NCBI GenBank assembly: GCA_965224215.1 | Contig: CBDCYS010000058.1 | Span: 1-64,000 of the forward strand | Length of the DNA stretch: 64,000 nt | Direction of reading: 5' to 3' | Source of the DNA: CBDCYS01 sp965224215 | GTDB taxonomy: Bacteria > Acidobacteriota > Terriglobia > Bryobacterales > UBA6623 | Part shown: positions 46,026 through 54,894 of the stretch, in pieces | Numbering within the stretch: position 1 is the stretch's first letter | Layout of the letters: each line of letters starts with the position of its first letter | Notes under the pieces: model-generated | Told to the model about the DNA's origin: nothing | Database searches by the model: none | What the model saw: only the letters and a program-made list of their open reading frames with translations | Translations under genes and position numbers: made by a program

Positions 46026-46991
46026 TCACATCGCCGGATAGGACAGCCGAACTGTCTTTCCGGCTGTGATCTCAAACTCGCGAACCCAGTCGTCGCGGCC
46101 CCGCCTTCTGACCGTAACCGAATGCCGACCGGCCACTAGCGGCAGCCCAACCGGACAAGCTCCGTAGTAGGCATTGTCAACGTAGACTTCGGTCTGGCTG
46201 GAGGGGCACTTCAAAGCGAGATGTCCCGTCCGCAAAGAGGTCTTCGCGGTGGGTGCATCCAACGATGAAGTCGTCGAAGGCCTCCCCGCAGACTGGCCGT
46301 CGATGGGTGGTGGTCTAAATTCCGGCTCAGCCGGTGGAGGGAGTGCTCTGCTTGAGTCCGGCGCGGACAACGTACCCAGAGCCTGCCGCAAGTTGGATGG
46401 CCTCGGCTGATAGGGAGACGAAGTATTGGTTTCAGGGGGATGCACCTGGAAGAGCGTGAGGGATAGTTGGCGTCCCCGAACGACAATCTTGAGGGTGTCG
46501 CTCTCCACCTCAGTGCTGAAGGTGTGGCCCGCCGCTAGCTCCCGGCAGTCGCGCGCGTCTCTTTCATCGACACCTACGGGGGACGGTTTCTCCGTTGGCT
46601 TTTCGAGTGCCCTCTCGCGCTTGCGTTCGCGCTCACTCTCGGGCGATTCCTTTTCGAAGACCGGACAGCCCGCCAAGTAGACAACTTCGTCCAGATCACG
46701 AAACAAGACCAACGAGGCCTGCGCTGCCTCCGAGTCATCCAGAGTTTCGTGCTGGCGTGCCGTCCCACGAGGAGGGGGGCACTCTAGCCGGAAAACGCCT
46801 TCATGCGGCACAATGTCACAGGTCCCAGCCCATGCTTGAAACTGTGCCTTGAGGGATTTGCCGAGCACATCAGTAAATTCCGAATACTGGGCATCCAGAG
46901 TGAAGACCGCCGTGGGGCGACCCGAAGGAACCGCCAGCGATACACCAACGCCCAGACCGGCGAGGACACACCTTGCAATCCCCTGCATCAT
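46026..46991 (-). CDS. Exported PEGA-domain protein
   Basis: 321 residues. An N-terminal hydrophobic segment (IARCVLAGLGVGVSLAVPS) suggests export. A charged stretch (about 115-140, ESERERKRERALEKPTEKP) and a Pro/Ser-rich linker lead to a C-terminal PEGA-like domain (TEVYVDNAYYGACPVGLPL, GRHSVTVRRRG). The family is surface-associated in Acidobacteria and Myxobacteria; the role is unknown. It is convergent with glmS. Confidence 0.75.
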   Translation of the reverse strand: MMQGIARCVLAGLGVGVSLAVPSGRPTAVFTLDAQYSEFTDVLGKSLKAQFQAWAGTCDIVPHEGVFRLECPPPRGTARQHETLDDSEAAQASLVLFRDLDEVVYLAGCPVFEKESPESERERKRERALEKPTEKPSPVGVDERDARDCRELAAGHTFSTEVESDTLKIVVRGRQLSLTLFQVHPPETNTSSPYQPRPSNLRQALGTLSAPDSSRALPPPAEPEFRPPPIDGQSAGRPSTTSSLDAPTAKTSLRTGHLALKCPSSQTEVYVDNAYYGACPVGLPLVAGRHSVTVRRRGRDDWVREFEITAGKTVRLSYPAM

Positions 46992-47087
46992 CTTGAATTG
47001 ATTCTATGCTACTGCCGCAAGCCGCGTAGCTGCTTGCTCAGGATATCCACCCTGTGCCAGCGGCGCGTCGCCCTAGTTTTGGCAATC

Positions 47088-47340
47088 TAGTGTAGTGCGC
47101 CAATCAGACCATAACTTATCGTGAGTCGCTTTTTGCCTGCTTGCCGAGCAAGATTGACAGTCCGGTCCGCATACGCAGCGTGATGCTGTTGTTTTGAGCC
47201 GCGTTCACGCGGCTTGGTGTTACTAGGCCAGCCGTTTACGGCTGGTGCACGCAACCGCTGAGAGTCCTTCAGCCCGTTTCACGGGCTTCCGCTTCCCGAC
47301 CGATGTCTGTATGTTGCGCTAATTCTGGCGCACTACATTA
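47088..47340. mobile_element. 253-bp TA-bounded MITE-like element with three hairpins
   Basis: The ends are imperfect inverted repeats (TAGTGTAGTGCGCCA at 47088 and TGGCGCACTACATTA at 47340), both finishing in TA as expected for IS630/Tc1-type targets. Inside are three compact hairpins in a row: AGCCGCGTTCACGCGGCT, CCAGCCGTTTACGGCTGG and AGCCCGTTTCACGGGCT, each with a TTCA or TTTAC-type loop. There is no open frame. The flanking gaps (46992-47087 and 47341-47481) show nothing else. Confidence 0.65.
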
Positions 47341-47481
47341 GCGTGCTGGAGAAGCGTGGTAGCCCACGGTGCACTCGCTCGATAGCGGCATCACTCTACC
47401 CCTAACAAGAGGATGACGGGTCATAAGTTTCCGAATCACCGATTTACTCTGATATCCTGTCCAACGGCCCGAATCGTACCA

Positions 47482-49281
47482 CCTGAATTATGCACAGATT
47501 CGGCGTAGCCATCGTCGATGGAGTTGTGGCGATAGCGGCACTCGTGTCAACTCAGTGATTTCGCAAGTCGTCTTTTCTGCTGTTTCCCTCCCCGTTTGAG
47601 CCGCCTCCTGATCCCGGCAGGGCAAAAGCGGGCTGGCAAGCGGCGTGTTCCCAGTACGTTGCGGCGAGTGCATGAAATTTTATGCATGGAGTGCCCCTCA
47701 GCTCAGCGCACCCTCCACCACCGGCGCCAAGCTCGATCCCGGCGGCCCCATCGCCCGCAGCCGTCGCATCAGCCGTTCAAACAGGCCCTTTTCCTGATAA
47801 TGATCGCTGTAGCTGACACCCGTTCTGCCGGCGTGCCGCCAGATCTTGGCCGCCACGAACAGAAAACGCAGCCGCGCCGTCGCCAGGGTGGTGTGCCGCA
47901 GCGTCTCCACGCTGGCCTGGGCTTCGCGGTTGAACAGCAGCAGCCAGCAGTTGCGATTGTAGGCCAGCATGGCCAACTGAAAGTGATTGCGGTTCATGTC
48001 AAAGCGGCGCGAGGGATGGGCCGCCAGCCCGGCGTCGTTGTTGGCCTCCTTGATCAGGTTCTCGGCTCCGGCGCGCTGATTGTAAAACCACATCACCGCC
48101 GCGATCGGCTCGGCCAGATTGGTGACAAACCCGCGGTAGGTGTAAGCGCTGGTGGCGAACAACTGGTATTGCTCGGCCGCGCCGGCCTTGGGCTCGTTTT
48201 CGTAACGCAGCGCCAGGAAACGGCAGGCCCGCGCCCAGCCTTGCGGTTGGTAGAGGAATTCGCATTCCGCGTCCGCGTCGGAGCGGGGGGAGGGTTTCCA
48301 TTCTGCTTGCTGCAAGCGCTCGACCAGGCGCCGCGTTTTGCGCGCCACGATGACGAACTGACAAGCCGCCTTTTCATAGGCCTCCACCGCCTCCCAGCAA
48401 TAAAAGCCGGAATCGGCCTGCGCCAGGATTTTCTTCACGCCGCCCGGCAAAGTCCGGAAAGCGCTCTCGAGGTGGGCGGCGATCTGTCGGCCCGTGGGCC
48501 GGTCGCCGTTGCGCAACCCGCCCATCAGGTATTCGCGCGTCTCGGCCAGGAAGGTCAGTATCGGCTGGTAGCTGCGCTTGCCCTTGTTCTTGGGGTTGTA
48601 GCTCTTGCGCCCGCCCATCTGGCGGCCGTAGAGGGTATGCACGGTGGTGTCGGTGTCCAGCGTCACCGTCTCCAACTTCACGTGGGCCGCGGCCCAGACT
48701 CGTTCCCGCAGCTGGCGCTGAATGGAAAGGATCTGCTTCGCCACGTTGAGGTGCAGCGAGGCCAGAAAGCGCCACAGCGTGGACTGCGGCGGCAGACGCG
48801 TCACTTGCAAGATGCCGGTCAGGATGGGGTCGCGAGCGATGAAGCGGAGTTGGTTGAGCCGCGCAAAGCCGACATAGAGGCCGAGCACGAGGGCCAGCAC
48901 GAACTGGTAGGGGCTCATGGCTCGGGTGATCCGTTTGGTCGTGAGGGTTTCTTCCAGCAGCGCTTGGAAGCCGAGTTTTTCGAGCAGGGTGGCGACGGGC
49001 AGCAAGCCGCCGTAGGGAGTCAGATTCTTGCCACGGAAGTGATAGGGCGTGGCAGCCCCGATTTTATTGGGCCGCGGGGCCCTCGTGCCGGGGCCTTGTT
49101 TGACGGGCCTTCGGGAGCTATGCTGTTTTCGTTTGGTAACCATTTGGGTGACCTCCTTGGGGTTGACTGGCGAAGCTGAAATCTTTGCCAGCCTACCTTT
49201 TTACCCCATGTTTTCGGGGGTCCCCAAATGGTTCCTGGCGGCTCAGCCCTCACCAGGTGCACCGGCAGTGCATAATTCAGG
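47482..49281 (-). mobile_element. IS1380-family insertion sequence, copy 1
   Basis: 1,800 bp, from CCTGAATTATGCAC to GTGCATAATTCAGG, with an intact transposase. Unlike copy 3, the 5-bp flanks do not match (TACCA left, GTACA right), and the gene to its right is cut off with no partner on the left. This implies a deletion or recombination beside the element. Confidence 0.92.
47698..49143 (-). CDS. IS1380-family transposase, copy 1
   Basis: 481 residues. DDE motifs visible: LDTDTTVHTLYG, ADSGFYCWEA and the Glu in QRAGAENLIKEANND. The N-terminus is basic (KRKQHSSRRPVKQG). It differs from copy 3 by very few residues (AQADSGF for ARADSGF, YRGFVTN for YRVFVTN). Confidence 0.95.
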   Translation of the reverse strand: MVTKRKQHSSRRPVKQGPGTRAPRPNKIGAATPYHFRGKNLTPYGGLLPVATLLEKLGFQALLEETLTTKRITRAMSPYQFVLALVLGLYVGFARLNQLRFIARDPILTGILQVTRLPPQSTLWRFLASLHLNVAKQILSIQRQLRERVWAAAHVKLETVTLDTDTTVHTLYGRQMGGRKSYNPKNKGKRSYQPILTFLAETREYLMGGLRNGDRPTGRQIAAHLESAFRTLPGGVKKILAQADSGFYCWEAVEAYEKAACQFVIVARKTRRLVERLQQAEWKPSPRSDADAECEFLYQPQGWARACRFLALRYENEPKAGAAEQYQLFATSAYTYRGFVTNLAEPIAAVMWFYNQRAGAENLIKEANNDAGLAAHPSRRFDMNRNHFQLAMLAYNRNCWLLLFNREAQASVETLRHTTLATARLRFLFVAAKIWRHAGRTGVSYSDHYQEKGLFERLMRRLRAMGPPGSSLAPVVEGALS

Positions 49282-50242
49282 GTACACAGTGCTCTACACG
49301 CTGCTGATGACCTACTTCGGCCTGCAGGCGCTCAAGCGCTGGGGGATTGACCGCAAGGACAAGTTTCAAATTTGGCGTTACGTCAGCCTGCTTTCTTTCC
49401 AGTGGATCTTCTTCTTTCTTATTCCTGAATTCCTTTTCAAATGGGCAGTCAAATACCAGTGGATCGGCGAACGACTGGCCAGCGATCCCACCTTTAGCGA
49501 GCAGGCGTGGCGCGCCTACGGAATCGTTTATGCTTGGCCGTTGTTCTTCTATACGTTCTTCTACGATCCGCACCAGGTTTGGATTGTTTGGGGAATTTTT
49601 CTGACCTTTGTGATTATTCCCATCCTGGTGTTGTTTCATGGCAAGCGCTATTGTTCGTGGATTTGTGGTTGCGGCGGGTTGGCCGAAACCCTGGGCGATC
49701 GCTGGCGGCACCTCTCCCCAAAGGGCCCGACCTCGCGCGCCTGGGAAAGGATGAATTGGGCAGTGCTTGGGGCCGCCGCCATCGTTACTGTGATGATGCT
49801 GTTGCGCGATGTCGTGGCGGTTTTCCAATCCACCGCGACTGTCGGGCTCGATGTCTACCATCTCGTCGCGGACGTTTGGCTGGTCGGCATCATTCCCGTC
49901 ACTCTTTACCCCTTTATGGGCGGTAAGGTTTGGTGCCGCTACTGGTGTCCGTTGGCCAAGATGATGGACGCCATGAGTAAGTTCTACGGCAAGTTCAAGG
50001 TGAGCCGCTTTCATATCGTCCCCAACGACAAGTGCATTGGCTGCACCGAGTGCACGCGGAATTGCCAAGTCGGCATCGATGTGATGAGTTACGCCATCAA
50101 GCAAGAGGTGCTCGACAACGATACGAGCTGCTGCATTGGATGTGGCATTTGCGTTTCCGTTTGCCCGATGGATGTACTTTCTTTCAGCGCTCAGGCGCCG
50201 CAGCCGAAGCTGGTGCAGATTCAGGTAAAGAAGGCGGCTTGA
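49282..50242 (+). pseudogene. 5'-truncated polyferredoxin (NapH/CcoG-like, 4Fe-4S) protein
   Basis: About 319 residues remain, read in a frame that is open back into the element (a start at 49049 lies within it and is not native). There are four or five helices (YVSLLSFQWIFFFLIPEFL, GIFLTFVIIPILVLFHG), the membrane Cys motifs CSWICGCGG and CRYWCPLAK, and two ferredoxin clusters, CIGCTECTRNCQVG and CIGCGICVSVCPMD. The complete relatives are larger electron-transfer proteins, often fused to an N-terminal oxidoreductase. The N-terminal part was removed at the IS junction. Transcription from the IS is possible. Confidence 0.82.
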
Positions 50243-50299
50243 GGCGCGCAAGGCGCTTGTGACAAGTACAAGTAGTTCAGTTTGCTAAACCAAGAGCCT

Positions 50300-50518
50300 A
50301 TGGCCATCAAAACTCCCATTACGCCGGAAGAGTACCTTCGAACAAGCTTCGATGGGCCAGATTGCGAGTATGTCGCCTGGGGAGTTTCGCACATTTGGCT
50401 GGTCGATCCGTGCCAACGGAAGTTGTCGCACTATGGGCCGAAAGGATTGACGGCCGTGTCTGTTTTGGACGTTCCTGAACTGGGTCTAACGGTATCGGCG
50501 CCCGACCTGTTCGACTGA
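50300..50518 (+). pseudogene. Uma2-family endonuclease remnant with internal deletion
   Basis: 72 residues from the ATG at 50300. It keeps the Uma2 start (TPEEYLRTSFDGPDCEYV) and the end (VSHIWLVDPCQRKLSHYGPKGL, ELGLTVSAPDLFD), fused in frame. The middle 100 or so residues that hold the PD-(D/E)xK catalytic core are missing. It is probably non-functional. Confidence 0.65.
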
Positions 50519-50683
50519 GCTCTGAACCCGTCTGCTCTGTTTCCCTCCCACGGGGCAAATGCCAGAAGTTTCACCCCGCACCACAAGCACCGCAAGCCTA
50601 CCTGCACAGCATTTGGTATAAGTGACTAAGTTCGGGGTATCGCCGGTCAGCGGCCCTACGCAGAAAGAACTACGGAGATTTTA

Positions 50684-51480
50684 ATGGATCGATTCGCGGG
50701 AAAGAGTGCTCTTGTCACTGGCTCATCCACGGGCATCGGCAGGGCGATTGCTATCCGGCTTGCCCAGGAAGGCGCCAACGTTGCCATCAATTACAGCCGC
50801 AGCCAGGGCGAAGCCGAGAAAACCGCTGCGAGCGTTCGGCAGGCTCACGAGGAAAAGGGGCGCTCCGACGCCAAGCACATCGTGATCCAAACTGATGTCG
50901 GGCAGGAAGAACAGGTAACGGCGATGTTTGATCAGGCACTGTCGGCATTTGGGCGGCTGGACGTGCTGATCAACAACGCCGGAATACTCTGGTCAAGTCC
51001 CAGTCATGAACTGCCTGCTGCTGATTTTGACCGCATCATCGGCGTCAATCTTCGCGGGGCCTTCCTCTGTTGCCGCGAGGCGATCGCCCACTTCGTATCC
51101 CGCGAGGGCGGCGGCGTGATTGTGAACAACTCCAGCGTCCACGAGATCATTCCCAAGCCGTCCTATCTCAGCTATTCCATCAGCAAAGGAGGAATGGAGA
51201 ACTTGACCAAATCCCTGGCGCTCGAATACGCGGACCAGAACATTCGGGTGAACGCAGTGGGGCCCGGGGCGATCGAAACCCCGATCAATGCCGCTTGGAT
51301 CGATGATCCCGAAAAGCGAGCCGGCGTGGAGAGCCACATTCCCATGGGCCGGGCAGGCAAGCCGAAGAAATGGCGGCTGTGTTTGCGTTTCTTGCCTGCG
51401 AGGATTCGTCTTACATTACCGGCCAGACGATCTTCGCTTGCGGCGGAATCACCCTCTATCCGGAATTCAAGACGGATTAG
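50684..51480 (+). pseudogene. Short-chain dehydrogenase/reductase, apparent frameshift
   Basis: Cofactor motif TGSSTGIGRAIAIRLA, NNAG, the catalytic Ser region VNNSSVHE and YSISK (Y-x3-K) identify a classical SDR of about 264 residues. After GRAGKP the frame shifts at about 51363, where one base is missing. In the other frame it continues EEMAAVFAFLACEDSSYITG and ends in YPEFKTD at 51480. Such proteins reduce sugars or ketones with NAD(P)H; the substrate is unknown. GGAG 8 bp before the ATG supports the start. Confidence 0.82.
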
Positions 51481-51629
51481 TCTACCGGCAACTGAGTGAT
51501 TTGGTTCGGCAGCCAGCGAGATTCTGGCTTCAAGGGTGACGCAGACGACGCCGTTGGACGAGTCGCCGCGAGTCAAGGATACAAGACCCGTTGAATGTTT
51601 GCGGGCAGGAGAAAAGACCGAGGTTCAGC

Positions 51630-51872
51630 CTACTTCTTCCCTTTTTTGCGACCCGCCCAGTATTTCTTCATTCGGGCGGAAACCGCTTCCTTTTGTTCGG
51701 TACTCATTTTGCGGCGACCCCTTCTCTTCTTAGCCGGAGCGCTGGCCGCGGCGCCTTCGGTGCTCTCACTTTTCGGCTTGCGGCCTCTTTTGGGCGTGCC
51801 TCTCTGCAAAATGGCAATTGCTTCGTTCAGGCGGTCTCTTTCTGCGATTAACAACTCAAGTGCCTCTATCAT
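51630..51872 (-). CDS. Small basic protein with C-terminal KMSTEQKEAVSARMKKYWA-type motif
   Basis: 80 residues. The N-terminal 25 residues form a likely helix (LELLIAERDRLNEAIAILQ), followed by an Arg/Lys/Ser linker with AT-hook-like KRGRKPK and RRGRRK, then a basic tail. It may bind nucleic acid; this is inference. A G-rich site precedes the ATG. The IS1380 copy 2 ends 18 bp upstream of the start and so may have taken over its promoter. Confidence 0.6.
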   Translation of the reverse strand: MIEALELLIAERDRLNEAIAILQRGTPKRGRKPKSESTEGAAASAPAKKRRGRRKMSTEQKEAVSARMKKYWAGRKKGKK

Positions 51873-52202
51873 AGCCCCCCAATGCTAACACCTGAATTAT
51901 GCACAGATTCGGCGTAGCCATCGTCGATGGAGTTGTGGCGATAGCGGCACTCGTGTCAACTCAGTGATTTCGCAAGTCGTCTTTTCTGCTGTTTTCCTCC
52001 CCGTTTGAGCCGCCTCCTGATCCCGGCAGGGCAAAAGCGGGCTGGCAAGCGGCGTGTTCCCAGTACGTTGCGGCGAGTGCATGAAATTTTATGCATGGAG
52101 TGCCCCTCAGCTCAGCGCACCCTCCACCACCGGCGCCAAGCTCGATCCCGGCGGCCCCATCGCCCGCAGCCGTCGCATCAGCCGTTCAAACAGGCCCTTT
52201 TC

Positions 52203-53482
52203 CTAATAATGATCGCTGTAGCTGACACCCGTTCTGCCGGCGTGCCGCCAGATCTTGGCCGCCACGAACAGAAAACGCAGCCGCGCCGTCGCCAGGGTGG
52301 TGTGCCGCAGCGTCTCCACGCTGGCCTGGGCTTCGCGGTTGAACAGCAGCAGCCAGCAGTTGAGATTGTAGGCCAGCATGGCCAACTGAAAGTGATTGCG
52401 GTTCATGTCAAAGCGGCGCGAGGGATGGGCCGCCAGCCCGGCGTCGTTGTTGGCCTCCTTGATCAGGTTCTCGGCTCCGGCGCGCTGATTGTAAAACCAC
52501 ACCACCGCCGCGATCGGCTCGGCCAGATTGGTGACAAACACGCGGTAGGTGTAAGCGCTGGTGGCGAACAACTGGTATTGCTCGGCCGCGCCGGCCTTGG
52601 GCTCGTTTTCGTAACGCAGCGCCAGGAAACGGCAGGCCCGCGCCCAGCCTTGCGGTTGGTAGAGGAATTCGCATTCCGCGTCCGCGTCGGAGCGGGGGGA
52701 GGGTTTCCATTCTGCTTGCTGCAAGCGCTCGACCAGGCGCCGCGTTTTGCGCGCCACGATGACGAACTGACAAGCCGCCTTTTCATAGGCCTCCACCGCC
52801 TCCCAGCAATAAAAGCCGGAATCGGCCCGCGCCAGGATTTTCTTCACGCCGCCCGGCAAAGTCCGGAAAGCGCTTTCGAGGTGGGCGGCGATCTGTCGGC
52901 CCGTGGGCCGGTCGCCGTTGCGCAACCCGCCCATCAGGTATTCGCGCGTCTCGGCCAGGAAGGTCAGTATCGGCTGGTAGCTGCGCTTGCCCTTGTTCTT
53001 GGGGTTGTAGCTCTTGCGCCCGCCCATCTGGCGGCCGTAGAGGGTATGCACGGTGGTGTCGGTGTCCAGCGTCACCGTCTCCAACTTCACGTGGGCCGCG
53101 GCCCAGACTCGTACCCGCAGCTGGCGCTGAATGGAAAGGATCTGCTTCGCCACGTTGAGGTGCAGCGAGGCCAGAAAGCGCCACAGCGTGGACTGCGGCG
53201 GCAGACGCGTCACTTGCAAGATGCCGGTCAGGATGGGGTCGCGAGCGATGAAGCGGAGTTGGTTGAGCCGCGCAAAGCCGACATAGAGGCCGAGCACGAG
53301 GGCCAGCACGAACTGGTAGGGGCTCATGGCTCGGGTGATCCGTTTGGTCGTGAGGGTTTCTTCCAGCAGCGCTTGGAAGCCGAGTTTTTCGCGCAGGGTG
53401 GCGACCGGCAGCAAGCCGCCGTAGGGAGTCAGATTCTTGCCACGGAAGTGATAGGGCGTGGCAGCCCCGATTTTATTGGGCC
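52203..53482 (-). pseudogene. IS1380-family transposase, truncated at both ends (copy 2)
   Basis: The frame matches copy 1 from PNKIGAATPYHF on, but the native first 25 residues are gone and replaced by sequence from the opposite arm. Near the 3' end a Gln codon of SDHYQEKG is TAG, removing the last 41 residues. The three DDE motifs remain. It is probably inactive. Confidence 0.85.
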
Positions 53483-53579
53483 CCGGCGCGAGGGCCCCGC
53501 GGCCCAATAAAATCGGGGCTGCCACGCCCTATCACTTCCGTGGCAAGAATCTGACTCCCTACGGCGGCTTGCTGCCGGT
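53404..53579. repeat. Perfect 79-bp inverted repeat with 18-bp spacer
   Basis: 53404-53482 is the exact reverse complement of 53501-53579; the centre is the GC-rich 18-bp spacer at 53483-53500. It was created by the head-to-head fusion inside IS1380 copy 2. It would form a large cruciform or hairpin and is expected to be unstable. Confidence 0.9.
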
Positions 53580-53850
53580 GGTCGGGAGGGCGCTGATCTG
53601 AGAGCCTGGCTATGCGCTATGCATAAAATTTTATGCACTAGCCGTAACGCACTGGAAACACGTCACTTCCGAGCGAGGTTTTGACGACGCGGATTCTGGG
53701 CGGGAAGGGAAACCGGACACGGAGAAGCCAAAGACCAGTTGCCGAGCTACCACCTCACGACGACCGCCAACCCGCTACGAACGCAGCCACACTCGCAAAG
53801 TGAATCTGTGCATAATTCAGGTTCTAACAAACTTTTTAGCGTGGAGAAAA

Positions 53851-54822
53851 ATGGAAATAAGTAAGCTCACACATACCGATTTGGAAGTTTCAAAGGTTTG
53901 TATGGGAACGATGACGTTTGGAGCCCAGACGGATGAAGTAGTTGCCGAATCCATGGTGGATCGATGCCTTAACGCCGGCGTCAATTTCTTTGATACCGCC
54001 AATGTTTACAACCAGGGCAAATCGGAGGAGATCGTCGGCAGGATATTCCGCGGGAAAAGAGGCAAAGTGATCCTCGCCAGCAAAGTTCGTGGATTGATGA
54101 AAGCCGAGCCTCCCTACAGCGGGCTGTCAGGCCCGGCGATCCAGCGAGCAATTGACGAGAGCCTGCGGCGCCTGCAGACCGACTACCTCGATATCTATTA
54201 CCTGCATATGCCGGATTCCAAAACTCCGATCGAAGAAACTCTTGAGGTAATGGACGAGCTGAGAAAAGCGGGGAAGTTTCGCTACCTTGCGATATCAAAC
54301 TACAGCGCCTGGCAAGTGTGCGAGATGGCTTGGAATTGCGAAAAAAACGGGTATCAAGCTCCCTCGATCTCTCAGCCGATGTATAACGTGTTGGCCCGCG
54401 GAATCGAGCAGGAGTTCATTCCTTTTACGCGGCGGTTTGGAGTAAGCAACATCTGCTATAACCCTCTCGCCGGTGGACTGTTGAGCGGTAAACAGAACTT
54501 CGATACCGGACCTCTGTCAGGAACCCGTTTCGATGGCAATCAAATGTATCTGAGCCGCTATTGGAACGCGGACTACTTTGAAGCGGTTGAAAGCCTCACG
54601 GAAATCGCGGAACGCGCGGGCCGGAGCCTGGTGGAACTGGCGCTGGCCTGGGTGGTGCAACAGCCGGCCACGAACGCCGTCATACTCGGCGCCTCGAAAA
54701 TCGAGCACCTCGAGGCGAATCTGCGTGCCGTCGAGGGGCCGCCTCTCGCTCAGTTTGTTCTCGATGAATGTGACAAGGTATGGCAGAAGTTGAAAGGGAG
54801 CACGCCGAACTACAATCGCTAG
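53851..54822 (+). CDS. Aldo/keto reductase
   Basis: 323 residues from the ATG at 53851 (GTGGAGAAAA just before it). The barrel motifs are NFFDTANVY (catalytic Asp and Tyr), KVILASKV (Lys) and YYLHMPD (His), followed by AISNYSAWQ and SKIEHLEANLRA for cofactor binding. It reduces an aldehyde or ketone with NADPH. The IS1380 copy ends 29 bp upstream, so the gene may have lost its own promoter. Confidence 0.93.
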   Translation: MEISKLTHTDLEVSKVCMGTMTFGAQTDEVVAESMVDRCLNAGVNFFDTANVYNQGKSEEIVGRIFRGKRGKVILASKVRGLMKAEPPYSGLSGPAIQRAIDESLRRLQTDYLDIYYLHMPDSKTPIEETLEVMDELRKAGKFRYLAISNYSAWQVCEMAWNCEKNGYQAPSISQPMYNVLARGIEQEFIPFTRRFGVSNICYNPLAGGLLSGKQNFDTGPLSGTRFDGNQMYLSRYWNADYFEAVESLTEIAERAGRSLVELALAWVVQQPATNAVILGASKIEHLEANLRAVEGPPLAQFVLDECDKVWQKLKGSTPNYNR

Positions 54823-54894
54823 TGCCCGTGGTATTTCGAGTGACGGCTCCGCCGGGACGGTGTAATAGGCACGATAAGTGCCTTGCGATGAACC

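Larger units (their letters stand above)
51891..53821 (-). mobile_element. IS1380-family copy 2, chimera with the deletion derivative
   Basis: The left part (to about 53480) is the 3' end and most of the transposase gene of the 1.8-kb element. The right part (from 53501) runs back out through the transposase start and then switches to the 3' half of the 530-bp derivative, ending TGAATCTGTGCATAATTCAGG. It therefore has two 3' ends and no 5' end. The flanks carry CTAACA on both sides but not directly at the ends. Confidence 0.85.

Noticed and set aside
47596..49179. 527-residue plus-strand frame across IS1380 copy 1 (also at 52005 and 58576 in the other copies)
   Set aside because: Antisense shadow of the transposase; it repeats only because the IS repeats, and has no recognisable domain.
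49049..50242. 397-residue polyferredoxin starting inside the IS1380 element
   Set aside because: The first 78 codons are the antisense of the IS end; only the part from 49282 is ferredoxin-like.
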